In this document: positions 12,001 to 23,944 of the stretch, piece after piece
Position numbering within the stretch: position 1 is the stretch's first letter
How the letters are laid out: every line of letters starts with the position of its first letter
NCBI GenBank assembly: GCA_021432635.1
Contig: MU270116.1
Location: 1-64,000, forward strand
Direction: 5' to 3'
Length of the DNA: 64,000 bases
Source: Thozetella sp. PMI_491
Lineage: Eukaryota; Ascomycota; Sordariomycetes; Chaetosphaeriales; Chaetosphaeriaceae
Notes under the pieces: generated by a model
Told to the model about the DNA's origin: nothing
The model's input: the letters and a program-made list of their open reading frames with translations, nothing else
Databases searched by the model: none
Made by a program: the position numbers and the translations under genes

Positions 12001-15000
12001 GTCTCTTCGTCATGAGACATACCGGCGCGGTAGTGCGAAACGCCGACATCCGTCTGCTTGGACCAGCGCTTGTCGCTCGTGGGAATCAAAATGTGAGAGC
12101 CGGAAATCATGCCGAGACCACCCAGCTCCTTCGGTGTGTAGAAGACGGCTGGGGGAAATCGAGAGGGCATCTTGGAGTTCAGGCCAATCTTGACGCGGGT
12201 CTGGATCTTGGTCTCGCACTTGACGATGGTGTCGAGAAGGTTGACAGTCGACACTGCAGCCTCGCGATAGTAGGTAAACAAGGCGATCAGGGCCGTGTTC
12301 CACTTGTTTGCAATCTTGGTGAACGTCGTAGATCCTGAGGACATCAGGATCTGACGGATTCGGTTGTTGAACTTCTGCACGTCCTCCTCTGTGACCTGGA
12401 GGAAAGCGTGGGCGGTTCGCTCCTTTGTGGCATTGTCCACAAGTGACCAGACGCTATCCTTGACGGAGAACTCATCGTTCTGATTCCGAATCTTAGGGAG
12501 AACCCGAACCTCGAAACCGCACATAGAGAACAAGAGGTTGGGGTTGTCGCGGCTATAGACACTGGCGAAGGTATCTTCCCACTCGATGGTTGTCACCGAT
12601 CGTGGTAGGCGGTTCTTGAGATCCCAGAAGACGGCTCGGCCGAGGTTGACATCATGCCTCATCAGGCGCATCCGCGAGTCGCGAGGCCAGCATTTCTTGC
12701 TCTTGTACCCAATGACGTTCTCAAAGTTGGGGTCCGGCTGCTCGGTCAGGAATCGCTGGATCAGGTCGCGGGACTCATCAGCGGTGAAGCGGAGGAACAC
12801 CCAGATTCTATCGATATATCTGGTATAAAGCCGGATGGGATGCCTTGTCTCGGTCTCGCGGTCCCGGAATTGTAGGAAATCATTCGGGCTCTGAGGAGGG
12901 CCTGCAATCTCGCTCGCTCTCTGCGGGCCGAGAAGGAGAAGATCCAGGATGAGGCCGTAGTACTGGAACACGAAGGCAGAGAACTGCAAGCCGCGAATCA
13001 TGCCATAACTGTTGACATGGCTCATGTCCTTGTAGGTGAGGGTGACGTTGTTTTTCGCGGTTATGTAGTCCGCGAGATTATGGTCCATAATCAACCTGAG
13101 CAGCGAGTTCAGCAGCGTCAACTCGATCTTCTCGTAGACCTTTGATAGCTGCGTCTCGATCATAACGTTACACTCGCCATCGGCCGTTTCCCAGACACTG
13201 TCTAGGTTGTTGATGCCCTGCGCCCACTTGTAGACCAGGAGCGGGGGGACCTCCGAGTCGGATGGTTTGATCCACGCGGGGAATAAGTGGCGCTGGTCAG
13301 CCTGGTACCAGAGATACTGATCCAGGTAGGCGTCGCTGATCTTCTCGATCGGCTCAATGTCATAGACGGGATTGATAGTGCTGTAGTTATCATTCATGTC
13401 GATCCCCACTTCCTTGAATGCTCGCTGGGTAAGCAGGAACCGCTTGATGCGTTCCAGCGTTGTGCCTGGGCTGTCATAGGCTTGCTCGATCAAGGCCAGC
13501 TCCTCGCGCTGGCTCTGGTTCAGTCGGCCCTTGGTGGAATAAGCCTCCCGTAGGCGCTCGAGGGCCAGGATCAGAATCTTTGTATCGTGCTTGTACGACA
13601 CGCTTGGGAAGGGAATAGGGGAGAACTTCCTCGACTCAAGCCAGTGCACGGTTGTGGTATAGATCGCCACGGCTTCCTCTGATGAGACATATGGTCCGTC
13701 CTTCATGTGATTGTGCTGCCGCTCCTGTTCCGCCTTGAGCCAGAGCCGTGTGAGACGGCCGACGTTTTTCTTGGCAACCGTCTTGTCCACAGTTGCACCT
13801 CTCCGGATACGCTCGCGGTTGTAGTGGGCGACCGAAATCCACCAATCGGCCTTGGACTTGACATACCGCAGAATGATGTTTTCAATCGCTGCCGGGAGGC
13901 CAGGGACCTTCCAGGGGATGTTGCTCTTCCAGCATCTCCAGGCTTCCGAGAGATGCTGAAGTACTGTATTGACCTTATTCTGCTTGATGCCTTCGGGCAT
14001 CATGTCCATAAGATCAGCCATCACCGAGGCGCGGAGCTCCAAGTCGAAGTGCGATTCTACTCGCTGTTTTGTGACCGTTTTGGCCACCCCCTTGCTGTGG
14101 CGGCCCTCGAACTGACGGGAGAGGAGGTTGCCCAGCCATCGCTCCAAGAGAGGAATAATGCCTCGCATGAAGAAAAGCCACACTCTCCACGCTGGGGCCC
14201 AGAACCCACATCCTGGGCCTTTCCCAACGGGTCCAGCATTGAACCGGTGGTAAATAAGATGCTTGAGGTCCTTGCAAGAACGGATCTGATGCATGAGCTT
14301 ATACTTGTAACGATACATGCCTGTCAGCTGTCCGACATGGTTGAAGGCATAGAGAATGCCGTCGGCCAGCTGAAAGGCATCGATATTGCCAAGCCTGTAT
14401 TGTACTTGGGCATCGACGATAAGCTTGGTCATGCGCAGGATCTCGCGCATCAAGTGGAACGCATTGCCAAACCGCGACTTCTTGCGCTCCTTGGTTGTCA
14501 ACGTCTTAACTGGCTTCAAGTTGAAGTTGTAGTCAAGGTGAAGATAGGTGAGGTTCTTCCGATGGATGAGAAGGTTGAGCATATTGAAACCCTGCCGGCA
14601 GACCTGCAGACCGGCTTCTACCCAGTCGATCGTGGTTTGCTGGAAGAATTTGGTCTGCTTCAAAGTCCTGAGCAGGTTCTGCCTCTGAAGCGCCTTCGGC
14701 TTCTTCTTATGCAGCTCATTGAGCACATACGTTTTCAGAAGCTTCTGGTACGACACTCGGACTTTGACTGCCTGCTTCGGCGGGCAGTGCTCCAGATACA
14801 GCTGCTTGACGAGGGGAACGTCCTGCGCTCGGACCATACGCCCAGAACGACGATCAAAAGGAAATGGCGCCCACCAGAGTTCAATCGCAGATGCCGTATC
14901 GTCATTGTAGAGTGTCTCTTCCGAAAAGAAGGGCTCGATGCCATCAGGTAGCTCGAATGCTTCCTCCTCGGGTTCTTCATTGCTGCCTTGCCCGAACAAT

Positions 15001-16193
15001 TCATCCTCGTGGCTGACAGTGACGTTCTTGGGCGCTACCACGCGAGACGAGATCGGGTTAATATTGGAGTCAAAATAAAACGCCGGGAGATCCTGGCTCT
15101 CTGGCCGGGTGTAAGCAACGGGAGGATGGGAATGCCACGAGACCTGCACGCTCCTAGGTAGGGCATTGTACAGATAAGGATGCGCCACCCGGCATTCTGT
15201 TCGGATGGGATTCCGGAAGATGATTCGGTCCATGGCATTAAACTCGCCAAAGTCCTCGTCGTTCGGATCGATGTCCTTGTATAGGGGTTCGAACCGGGGT
15301 CCGCCTGGCAGAGCGACGTTGAGGGCTTTGGCTGTGAGGAAGCTCTTCAACTCGAAAAGATAGAAATGGTTCTGGTCAATGATTTCGGTCACAATCGGGC
15401 GACTGAGTCGGTGGAGAGTGGCCATCTGTGGGAGTGTGAGGTTCCACTTCTTGTAGCTAGGCCCGTTGACGTGTGATGTGTCCAGCAGTGGCCGGTGGTC
15501 ATAAAACCACTCGAAGACAGCCGCATCGTCGTCCTCGTCTAGCTCCATCTGAATCGGCTCTAACGGCTCCACGTCCTCGAGGTTTTCGGACCACGATAGC
15601 GGGGGTTCTTCATCGTCGAATGGAGGAAACCGCATGCGCTTGAAAAGCCTTCGGTCGCTCTTCTCCTTGCGCATGGCTGTCCACATAGTGGCCCATTGCG
15701 CGAAGAAAACGGGTTCGATGACGCGCGGCATCTCGTTGACGAGGGTCAGGCACCCGTTGACGTGATATAGAACTTTTACCTCCCTTGCAGATTCCCACGG
15801 CATGGGCATATTCTCGAGAAGCTTCATAACGGCGTGCGGCATGAACTTCAACGCGCCCAAATAACTGCGCTTGTCGCTTGTGTACTTCTTCTGGGAGACA
15901 TCGCCAATGTCCTTCACGATCTTGCGCAGGTGCTCCGGTGGCATATCAGCCTTTTGTGTCTCAACAAATCCACCCTTGCGCTTCTCCCCGAACCGGTTCC
16001 TTTGCGCGCGCAGCCATTCCTTCTTCTTCTGGGCGAACTTTGCGACCTGAGGATCGGTTGGGGGTCGGTAGCCTGGCGGGGGAGGTGCCGGCAGCGCAGG
16101 AGGAGGCGGGAGGGACGATGGAGGACCAGGCGGCGGCGGCGGCGGCGGAGGTCCCCATCCCGGAGGAGGAGGCGGTGGTGGAAGCGACGACAT
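9024..16193 (-). CDS. prp8: Pre-mRNA-splicing factor Prp8 (U5 snRNP core)
   Basis: Central scaffold of the spliceosome active site, binding U5, U6 and both splice sites in the nucleus. Two exons, 11575-16193 and 9024-11520, are joined across a 54-nt intron (11521-11574, GTACGT...GCGCAG). The joined codon is Lys1540 in the invariant segment FWEKASGFEES, and the product is 2371 aa, close to the family length. A Pro-rich head (about 1-45) precedes the conserved N-terminal domain, the reverse-transcriptase-like and linker regions, and the endonuclease-like region ([20 protein letters not shown]). The RNase H-like domain has its [14 protein letters not shown] loop near residue 1826. A C-terminal JAB/MPN domain starts near 2138 and lacks the canonical His-x-His metal ligands, as expected for Prp8. 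No intein interrupts the frame, although prp8 is a common intein host in fungi. Confidence 0.98.
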
Positions 16194-16782
16194 TTTGATC
16201 CGCGATTAGAGAGGAGAGCTCTGGCGAAGCTTGGGCGCGCGAGCTCAAGCGTGTCACCGCGCGCGGCGGACGGGTTTGGATGGATTCCTTCGAATCAGTG
16301 TTTATTTCGGCGCATGAAGATCCGATTTGATACCTTCCGCAGCCAAAATCGATGGTTGTGATGGAAACCAGTCTCACTGAAGTATCAGCGACAACTGGCT
16401 GTTGGTGTTGCGACTCGGAAAAAGGCACGGCTCTTGTCACCTAGGGAAAATTTCAAGACGCGATAGCGTCGAGACGCTAGCCGGGCTTGGCGGCAGCGCA
16501 CGTGACTATCATCTGCCTGCACATGTCAGCTGGCTCCAGCTGGTCGACAAGAAATCGCCAGCCTAGAAGGTGACTCTTTTGTTAGCCCCGCACTCCCACC
16601 AAAAAATACACCAATTTTGAACATTTCGAGCCCCTCCTCTGTATTTCTTGAGCACCAGTTCTGGGGGCAAGAATCCGCCACGCATATCTGTCGGCTTGCT
16701 TCTGAAGCCTCGACTTGGATTTCTACCCCGATTTCTGCTTCCGACAGCCGAATTTCTACCCTATCTGACCCAACCTGCCACG
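16194..16782. promoter_or_regulatory. Divergent intergenic region between prp8 and eIF3c
   Basis: The start codons of prp8 (minus) and eIF3c (plus) are 589 bp apart, so both promoters and 5' UTRs must lie here. An in-frame ATG at 16648 upstream of the eIF3c start would add 45 residues if used. No clear TATA box stands out. Confidence 0.6.
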
Positions 16783-19502
16783 ATGTCTCGTTTCTTCCGC
16801 GGCGGCGACGACAGCTCGAGCGAGAGCTCCGAGGAGGAGGACGTTTACTCTGAGGAGGAGGAGTCTGAGGAGGAGAAGGAAGAGTCTGGGGAGGGTTCTG
16901 ATGATGATGACGTCGAGGCCGATGAGCCAGAGGATTCCTCCAGCGACGATGATGCCGACGCAGGGAAAAAAGGAGCCTCTCGTTTCTTCGTTGACCAGGC
17001 TTCGTCTGAGAGCGAGGCAGAGAGCGACCTCGAAGGGCCATCCAAAGTAAAGAGCGCTAAAGACAAGCGTTTTGATGAGCTCGAGACCACCATCACCACG
17101 ATTCAAAATGGCCAGAAGATCAACGACTGGGGTTCCATCTCCAACGGTATGCGCCTACGCCTTTGCGCCCCGATCTTTAGTAGCCTCGCTAATCACGCAG
17201 AATAGAATTCGACAAGCTCAACCGGCAGGTCATCAAGCTCCAGGATGGCGGGAAAGCACCTAAGGCATACATTAAGTGTATCGCTGAGCTGGAGGATTTC
17301 TTAAACGAAACTCTTGCGAAACAGAAGGTGACGCCGAAAAAGATGAACGCCACCAACGCCCGCGGATTAAACGCCGTCAAGCAGAGGATCAAGAAGAACA
17401 ACAAGGACTACCAAGTCCAGATTGACGCGTTCCGAGAGAACAGCGATGCTTTCATGGAGTCAGATGAAGAGGAAGAGCCCGCGCCCAAGGCAACCAAAGT
17501 CAAATTCGCCCCTATGAGCTCCGACCAGCTGCTGGAGGAGGATGCCGAGGGCTTCACGCAAGTTGGCAAGGGCGGCAAGATGCTTCAATTCACTCCGGAG
17601 AGCATTTTCAAGCACCTACGGACGATCATGGAGTCTCGAGGCAAGAAGAACACAGATCGGCTCGAGCAGATCAAGATCATGGAGAAGCTCAACGAGGTCG
17701 CCGCGACGCCCTATCAGCAAATTCGTGTCCTTATGACCCTGGTCTCGGCACGATTCGATCTGGGCTCTGGTGGTGCTACCTCGATGCCACTTGAGCACTG
17801 GAAGGCTGCGGAAAGGGAGCTTGCACAGTTGCTCAAAATCCTCGAGACCAGCAAAGACCACATCATTATCGAGGGCGCTGAGGAATGGGATGACGATGAG
17901 AAGCCTCCCGTTCTCGAAAAGGACGAAAAGTACATCAAAGTTCCCGGCAGTGTTGTCTCGTACATCGAGCGGCTCGACGACGAGCTCACCCGCTCGCTGC
18001 AGAGCATCGATCCCCACACCTCCGAGTACATCGAGCGGCTCACTGATGAGAGCTCCTTGTATAACATCATCTTCCAAGGCCTTCTCTATTATGAGATGCT
18101 CCGCAAGGATGCTGCCCTCGAAGTTCCCCAGGATAGCGTGAACCGAGTCATCCAGAGGCGTCTGGACCACGTCTACTTCAAGGTATGTTGAATAGCCCGG
18201 CATGTTTTGCAGCGCTTCCCGTGTAGTAACACCACCCTATAGCCGGCGCAGGTTGTCAAGATTTTTGAGGAGAATTGCTGGAAGGAGGTGCCAGCTGACA
18301 TCGATTCGGCTATCACACCTCGCACCGACTCAATCGACGCCGGCCAGCTCGTCAACACTCTATCCACCTACCTCTTCACAAACAGCGAGGGAATCATCCG
18401 CGCCCGCGCCATGCTGTGCCAGATTTACTTCCTGGCCCTGCACGATGAGTACTACAAGGCGAGGGACATGATGCTGATGTCGCACTTGCAAGACAACATC
18501 GCCAGCTTCGACGTAGCAAGCCAGATCCTCTACAACCGCACCTTGGTTCAGGTTGGTCTGTGTGCGTTCCGCAAGGGCCTCGTGTACGATGCACAGAACA
18601 CTCTCCAGGAGATCTGTGGCAGCGGTAGGCAAAAGGAACTGCTCGCCCAGGGTGTCATGATCCAGAGATTCAACCAGGTCACGCCAGAGCAGGAGCGGCT
18701 TGAGAAGCAACGGCAGCTTCCGTTCCACATGCACATCAACCTGGAACTGCTGGAGTGCGTCTACCTCACCTGCAGCATGCTTCTTGAGATCCCCCTGCTT
18801 GCTCAGACAGGTTCCTCGCCGGATGTGAAGAAGAGGGTGATTAGCAAGACGTACCGCCGCATGCTCGAGTACCACGAGCGACAAATATTCACCGGCCCTC
18901 CCGAGAACACGCGTGACCATGTCATGCAAGCTTCCAAGGCCCTTGCTGCTGGCGAGTGGAAGAAATCCACCAACTACATCCACAGCATCAAGATCTGGGA
19001 CCTCATGCTGAACACGGATGATATCAAGGCTATGCTCGCCAAGCAGATCCAAGAGGAGGGTCTTCGGACATATCTCTTCACATATGCACCCTTCTACGAC
19101 ACGCTGGCCGTCAGCACTCTGAGCTCCATGTTCGAGCTTGAGCCCCGCAAGGTCTCGGCTGTCGTCAGCAAGATGATCAGCCATGAGGAGCTCGCGGCTG
19201 CGCTTGACCAGGTTACCGAGACTGTCATATTCCGCAAGGGTGTTGAGCTGAGCCGGCTCCAGAGCCTCGCCCTAACTCTTTCCGACAAGGCCAGTGCGCT
19301 CATTGAGACCAACGAACGTACGCTAGAGCAACGCACCCAGGGCTCCACCAACGCCTTCGACAGGAAGGACCGGCGGGGAGGCGGTCCCAACCGCGGCGGC
19401 CGCGGCGGCCGCGGTGGTGCTCGGTCAGGAGGCCACACCCAGCGGCAAGCCGGCGGCACCCAGTTCACTGGTGGAGCCCTGGGCGCTGCGGTACGGGGTT
19501 AG
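16783..19502 (+). CDS. nip1: Translation initiation factor eIF3 subunit c (Nip1)
   Basis: Core subunit of the cytoplasmic eIF3 complex that recruits eIF1/eIF5 and the ternary complex to the 40S subunit. Three exons: 16783-17146, 17206-18182, 18243-19502. Introns of 59 and 60 nt separate them, giving 866 aa. The first intron uses an AATAG acceptor that restores [12 protein letters not shown]. The second joins YFK to [13 protein letters not shown]. The N-terminus starts MSRFF and is followed by a long Ser/Glu/Asp-rich acidic segment (about residues 10-95). The central helical domain follows, then a PCI domain near the C-terminus ([17 protein letters not shown]...[14 protein letters not shown]), and a Gly/Arg-rich tail ([20 protein letters not shown]). 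I chose the start at 16783 because MSRFF is the family start. Faces prp8 head to head. Confidence 0.97.
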
Positions 19503-20152
19503 GGTGTCAGGGGTGTGGGATAATCCTTTTCCTTTATTTGCATTGGGTTGGGATGTTTTTAAAAGCACGGTCTGCGGTGCCTAGGCGGCTCCAGGACGGA
19601 AGACCGGGAGCATAGGTAGCTGGTAACGATAGATCTATTCGCCAGTGGCTGCTTTGCCTCCAGTACCAGATGCACCCATATAGGTACCTCATGGTAGTTC
19701 AGACCCGAACTGCCGAAATCCGCCATGGCCATCGCTGTAGTGGCCAGAATTTGTGGGGTTAAGATGCGCTGTCTTTTGCATCGTGAGCTTTCCGGCGCCA
19801 CCCTACCGCTACGATTAGAACAACTGAACCCGGGATGGCGTGGCGGCCCCTCTTAAGCAGTTTATAGGACTCGGTTACACATATGGGTCAATACACGCAC
19901 ACAAATTGCAACCCAAAGTCGTAGATGCTAGAAATGAGGACTAAGTTGTGTGTGCCAGCGGAATGGCAATCTAGAATTTATTTCTTTTTTTTCTCTATCG
20001 GCTGGCTGTAGCTGTGCCATAGGCATCATGTGACAAGGCAGAGCATATGGAGACCAGGCAATGAGCCGTTCTCCTCGTAGTTGTCAACGCCACAGATGTG
20101 TCCAGGTGAGAACCGCAACTTCGACCACGAGCGACCAATGCCAAGCCATCCC
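19503..20152. other. Convergent 3' region between eIF3c and rps14
   Basis: About 650 bp between two genes pointing at each other, expected to contain both 3' UTRs. T-rich stretches occur near 19530 and 19980. No gene seen. Confidence 0.6.
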
Positions 20153-20920
<768 letters not shown>

Positions 20921-21254
20921 GTTGACGGATTTTGTGTCTGTTGTGGTGGTGTTAATGATTCCTGGAAGTCGCTCTCTTGGGGCACGAAGTCGCCTGAAAT
21001 TTGGTCCAGTGGGCTGCAGACAGAATGCCCTATGTCTGGCGGTGGCCAGTGGCAGAACTTCTGCGTCAGTTGGTGGCATGAATGTTTTTGCAAAGCCCTA
21101 ACGAAGTACCCCTGTACCCTCTTCCAGACCCACTTAGGACCTCAAATTTCTCCCACCAGACCGAGCCACAACTTCTTCTCTTGATCTCCGAGTCCTTCAG
21201 TCTCTCGCCAACCAACATTCTAGACGGCACCCACGACAATCCATATCGATCGCA
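20921..21254. promoter_or_regulatory. Divergent ribosomal-protein promoter region (rps14/rpl7)
   Basis: 334 bp separate the start codons of S14 and L7, so both promoters fit in a very short shared region. It contains a Tbf1-type element at 21094-21101 (listed separately) and a CT-rich stretch just upstream of rpl7. Confidence 0.65.
21094..21101 (+). promoter_or_regulatory. Tbf1-like (telobox-type) motif
   Basis: AGCCCTAA fits ARCCCTAA, the site bound by the Myb-domain factor Tbf1, which controls ribosomal protein genes in Candida and is regarded as the ancestral regulator in fungi. It lies 154 bp from the L7 start and 174 bp from the S14 start. Only one copy is seen; function is inferred. 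Confidence 0.45.
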
Positions 21255-22808
21255 ATGGGTCCCAAGGCGGCTGCCCCGGCTTCGGCCTCTACGTATGCTC
21301 AACCCCTTTCTTTCCCTTGATCTGTTGGAGCTGGCGTGGTGGCGCGCTTGACGAGTACTCGCAGATTTGTCGTGGTCCCCTCGCTGGAACGCTCTGCTAG
21401 GCCTCACCCGCCGACCAAGCATCCATCCCAGCTCGATTTTTCTCGCGTCTCTCCCTCCTTTCCTCGAGCCTATGCTGGGCCGAGGACCGAGAGATGTTGC
21501 GTGGGGTGTTGGGGTTGAAGGCGCATGCTTTCTCCCTAAAAGTCATTGCCCGCTCCCTGAGACATAACTGTCTGCGCTCACATTCGTGTGTGAATTGGCA
21601 TGTGTCGTATGGCGGCGTATTCGCTCCTGGCTTCACGTCGGGGTGTTGTCGGATGAGGAGAGTTCGGAGGGTTGGGCACGCATCCAGCTTCCGGACGCCT
21701 CACCGATCAAGTTTAAGAATTCGAGTCAGCCACCACAGAGAATGCCGCTCCTACGCAGCAGTTCTTGGCAGGCGCTCTACCTCATACAGCAAGTATGCTG
21801 GACCACGTACTAATCTGGCTTGATGACTAGGTCCACTGCGACTCACGACCAGATCCTCGTCCCCGAGACCCTCCTCAAGAAGCGCAAGAGCCAGGAGAAG
21901 GCTCGCGCCGAGAAGGCCGCTGAGATCGAGAAGAAGAAGAAGGTCAGTTCTGGCTTAATATTTCCAAACCCCAGGGGGGGCGACGTGATGCACAACACCA
22001 TGAAGCGACTAGACCTTGTCAATGCTGTTGCTCAACTTATACCATCTTTCGGGTCTGATTGAGTCGAGACAAATCGATTTGCTGTTTGGCTACATTGGGG
22101 AGAGGGGTGCTAACCGCACACAATGCAGGCCAACAAGGAGAAGCGCCAGGTCATCTTCAAGCGTGCTGAGAAGTACGTCAAGGAGTACCGTGATGCCGAG
22201 CGCGAGAAGATCCGTCTTGCCCGCGTCGCCAAGCAGGACGGCGCCTTCCACATCCCTGCTGAGGCCAAGCTGATCTTCGTCGTCCGCATCAAGGGGTGAG
22301 TTTATCCCTGTGCCTAGTTCCGTTACCTGGACTAACAGGGTCTCGTAGTATCAACAAGATGCCCCCAAAGCCCCGCAAGATCCTTCAGCTTCTCCGTCTC
22401 CTTCAGATCAACAACGGTGTCTTCATCCGCGTCACCAAGGCTACGGCTGAGATGATCAAGGTCGTCGAGCCCTGGGTTGCCTACGGCTACCCTAACCTGA
22501 AGAGTGTCAAGGAGCTCATCTACAAGCGCGGCTACGGCAAGGTCAACAAGCAGCGCATTGCTCTGACCGACAACTCCGTTGTCGAGGAGAGCCTCGGCAA
22601 GTACGGTATTGTCTGCGTTGAGGATCTCATCCACGAGATCTACACCGTCGGCCCCAACTTCAAGCAGGCGTCCAACTTCCTGTGGCCCTTCAAGCTTAGC
22701 AACCCCACTGGCGGCTTCCACACGCGCAAGTTCAAGCACTTCATCGAGGGCGGTGATCTTGGCAACCGCGAGGAGCACATCAACGCTCTGATCCGTCAGA
22801 TGAACTAG
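21255..22808 (+). CDS. rpl7: 60S ribosomal protein L7 (uL30)
   Basis: Structural protein of the 60S subunit. Four exons: 21255-21292, 21831-21942, 22129-22295, 22349-22808. The introns are 538, 186 and 53 nt, and the product is 258 aa. The first exon encodes only [12 protein letters not shown] plus two bases. The remaining exons give a basic N-terminal helix ([22 protein letters not shown]), the uL30 fold ([38 protein letters not shown]) and the eukaryotic C-terminal extension ending ALIRQMN. Intron 2 carries a box C/D snoRNA, as RPL7 introns also do in budding yeast. Intron 1 is long for this genome, and I found no second guide RNA in it. Confidence 0.97.
21981..22066 (+). ncRNA. Intronic box C/D snoRNA, predicted guide for the large-subunit G equivalent to yeast 25S G805 (snR39B-like)
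   Basis: Lies wholly inside rpl7 intron 2. Box C is GTGATGC at 21985-21991 (one mismatch to RTGATGA) and box D is CTGA at 22055-22058. A short CGAC/GTCG stem (21981-21984 with 22063-22066) can close the ends. The 14 nt directly 5' of box D (22041-22054) are exactly complementary to ACCCGAAAGATGGT, a segment I know as conserved in eukaryotic 25S/28S rRNA. The nucleotide five positions upstream of box D pairs with the G of ACCCG, which by the D+5 rule is the G matching yeast G805, the target of snR39B. Yeast snR39 and snR59, which guide the nearby A807, reside in RPL7A and RPL7B introns. Weak points are the box C mismatch and four unpaired bases between box D and the stem. Confidence 0.78.
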
Positions 22809-23119
22809 GCTAAATCTTGCGGATAGTTGGAGTGGTTTTGGTCTCGAGGCTTGCGGATGCATGGTCGCCTGGCGTTTGAGGGGAACCTTAAAAGGGCTAA
22901 ACAGGGAATGAATGCAAATAAATGTTCTTTTTGAACATACTCTTCTCCCGTGGACATAAAACGTGATCGATTGTGCCTCAAGCTGCACGATTAGGAGCCA
23001 AGGCTCAACAGGACCCATCAAGACTCTATAGCATGTCCTGTTTCTCCTCGCGTACATGTGATACCAGTGCCCCCCCTCCCCTGGGCGGTGGTTATTGACC
23101 CGGCTCACACCCACACTAT
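22809..23119. other. Convergent 3' region between rpl7 and isa2
   Basis: 311 bp, expected to hold both 3' UTRs. An AATAAA-like sequence occurs near 22917. No gene seen. Confidence 0.6.
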
Positions 23120-23944
23120 CTAGAGCTTGATGTCGAAGCTAGTGCCGCAGCCACAGCTACTGGTAGCCAGGGGGTTGTCGATGATCTTGAACTGAGAGCC
23201 GATCAGCTCCATAGTGAAATCGACCTTGCTTCCTTTCAAGAGCTCCAGTGATGGAGTATCTAGTATGATCTTGGGCGCGGAGAGATTCCCTGCCTGCAAG
23301 CCGTCGCCAGACGTAAAGGTAAATATCGTGTCGTCCTCTCGAATTTCTCCATCCTGCTCGTCCCCACCAAACGATCCTTCCTCCGGGAGTGTCGGTGGGA
23401 GTGTAACTAGGCTCATAAGGTACTGGAAGCCGTGGCAGCCGCCACTCTCGACTTGGATGCGCAGGGCGAGGTTCGGGTTGGCGTCCTTGGACATGATTTC
23501 CGAGAGGCGCTGAGGACGCGGTTAGCCTGTCTGTCACCTGAGAGTGCCTAGAGAAAACAAGCCAGGCTTAAGGGAAACGAGACCTACCTTTGCCGCGCGA
23601 GGCGTAATTTCAAGTCGCATCTCGTTGCCATCTTCATCGCGCTGGGGGTTGAAGGCCGTGAGGGTCGCTCCCTGGGCAGCCGTCGTGCTGAACTGCCTCG
23701 AAACATGGGGAACCGGGCGTCTTCGTGGGCGACGGTCTTCGCGCACTTGCCACACGAGCCTCTCGTTGCTGAAGGCCCGCACAGGAGCGACCCGGACCGG
23801 TGTTGGCGCAACGCGGAGCCCCCGGGCGGGTAGCAGGAGGTCGAGGATGGGAGGAGCAGAGGTAGAATACCGGGCCCTTAAGCTCATCTGGATGAAGATG
23901 CCGGCAGCGGAAGCCGCATTATAACGACAACTTATCGGCGTCAT
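23120..23944 (-). CDS. isa2: Mitochondrial iron-sulfur assembly protein Isa2 (A-type carrier)
   Basis: A-type Fe-S assembly protein of the mitochondrial matrix, acting with Isa1 and Iba57 in late [4Fe-4S] cluster formation. Two exons, 23588-23944 and 23120-23509, flank a 78-nt intron and give 248 aa. The first about 90 residues are Arg/Ser/Ala-rich with few acids, as in a mitochondrial presequence. The HesB-like domain follows (MRLEITPRAAK-RLSEIM, NLALRIQVESGGCHGFQY), and the C-terminus carries ATSSCGCGTSFDIKL. The three conserved Cys ligands are present (one in GGCHG, two in CGC). An internal Met at residue 20 could be the real start. Isa2 is preferred over Isa1 because of the long acidic insertion after the first Cys and the IDNPLA segment. 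Confidence 0.9.

Noticed and set aside
13707..14951. 414-codon plus-strand frame inside prp8
   Set aside because: Antisense shadow of the strongly conserved Prp8 coding sequence.
15280..15300. tRNA B-box-like sequence GGTTCGAAC
   Set aside because: Lies in Prp8 coding sequence without an A box or acceptor stem. No tRNA was found anywhere in the window.
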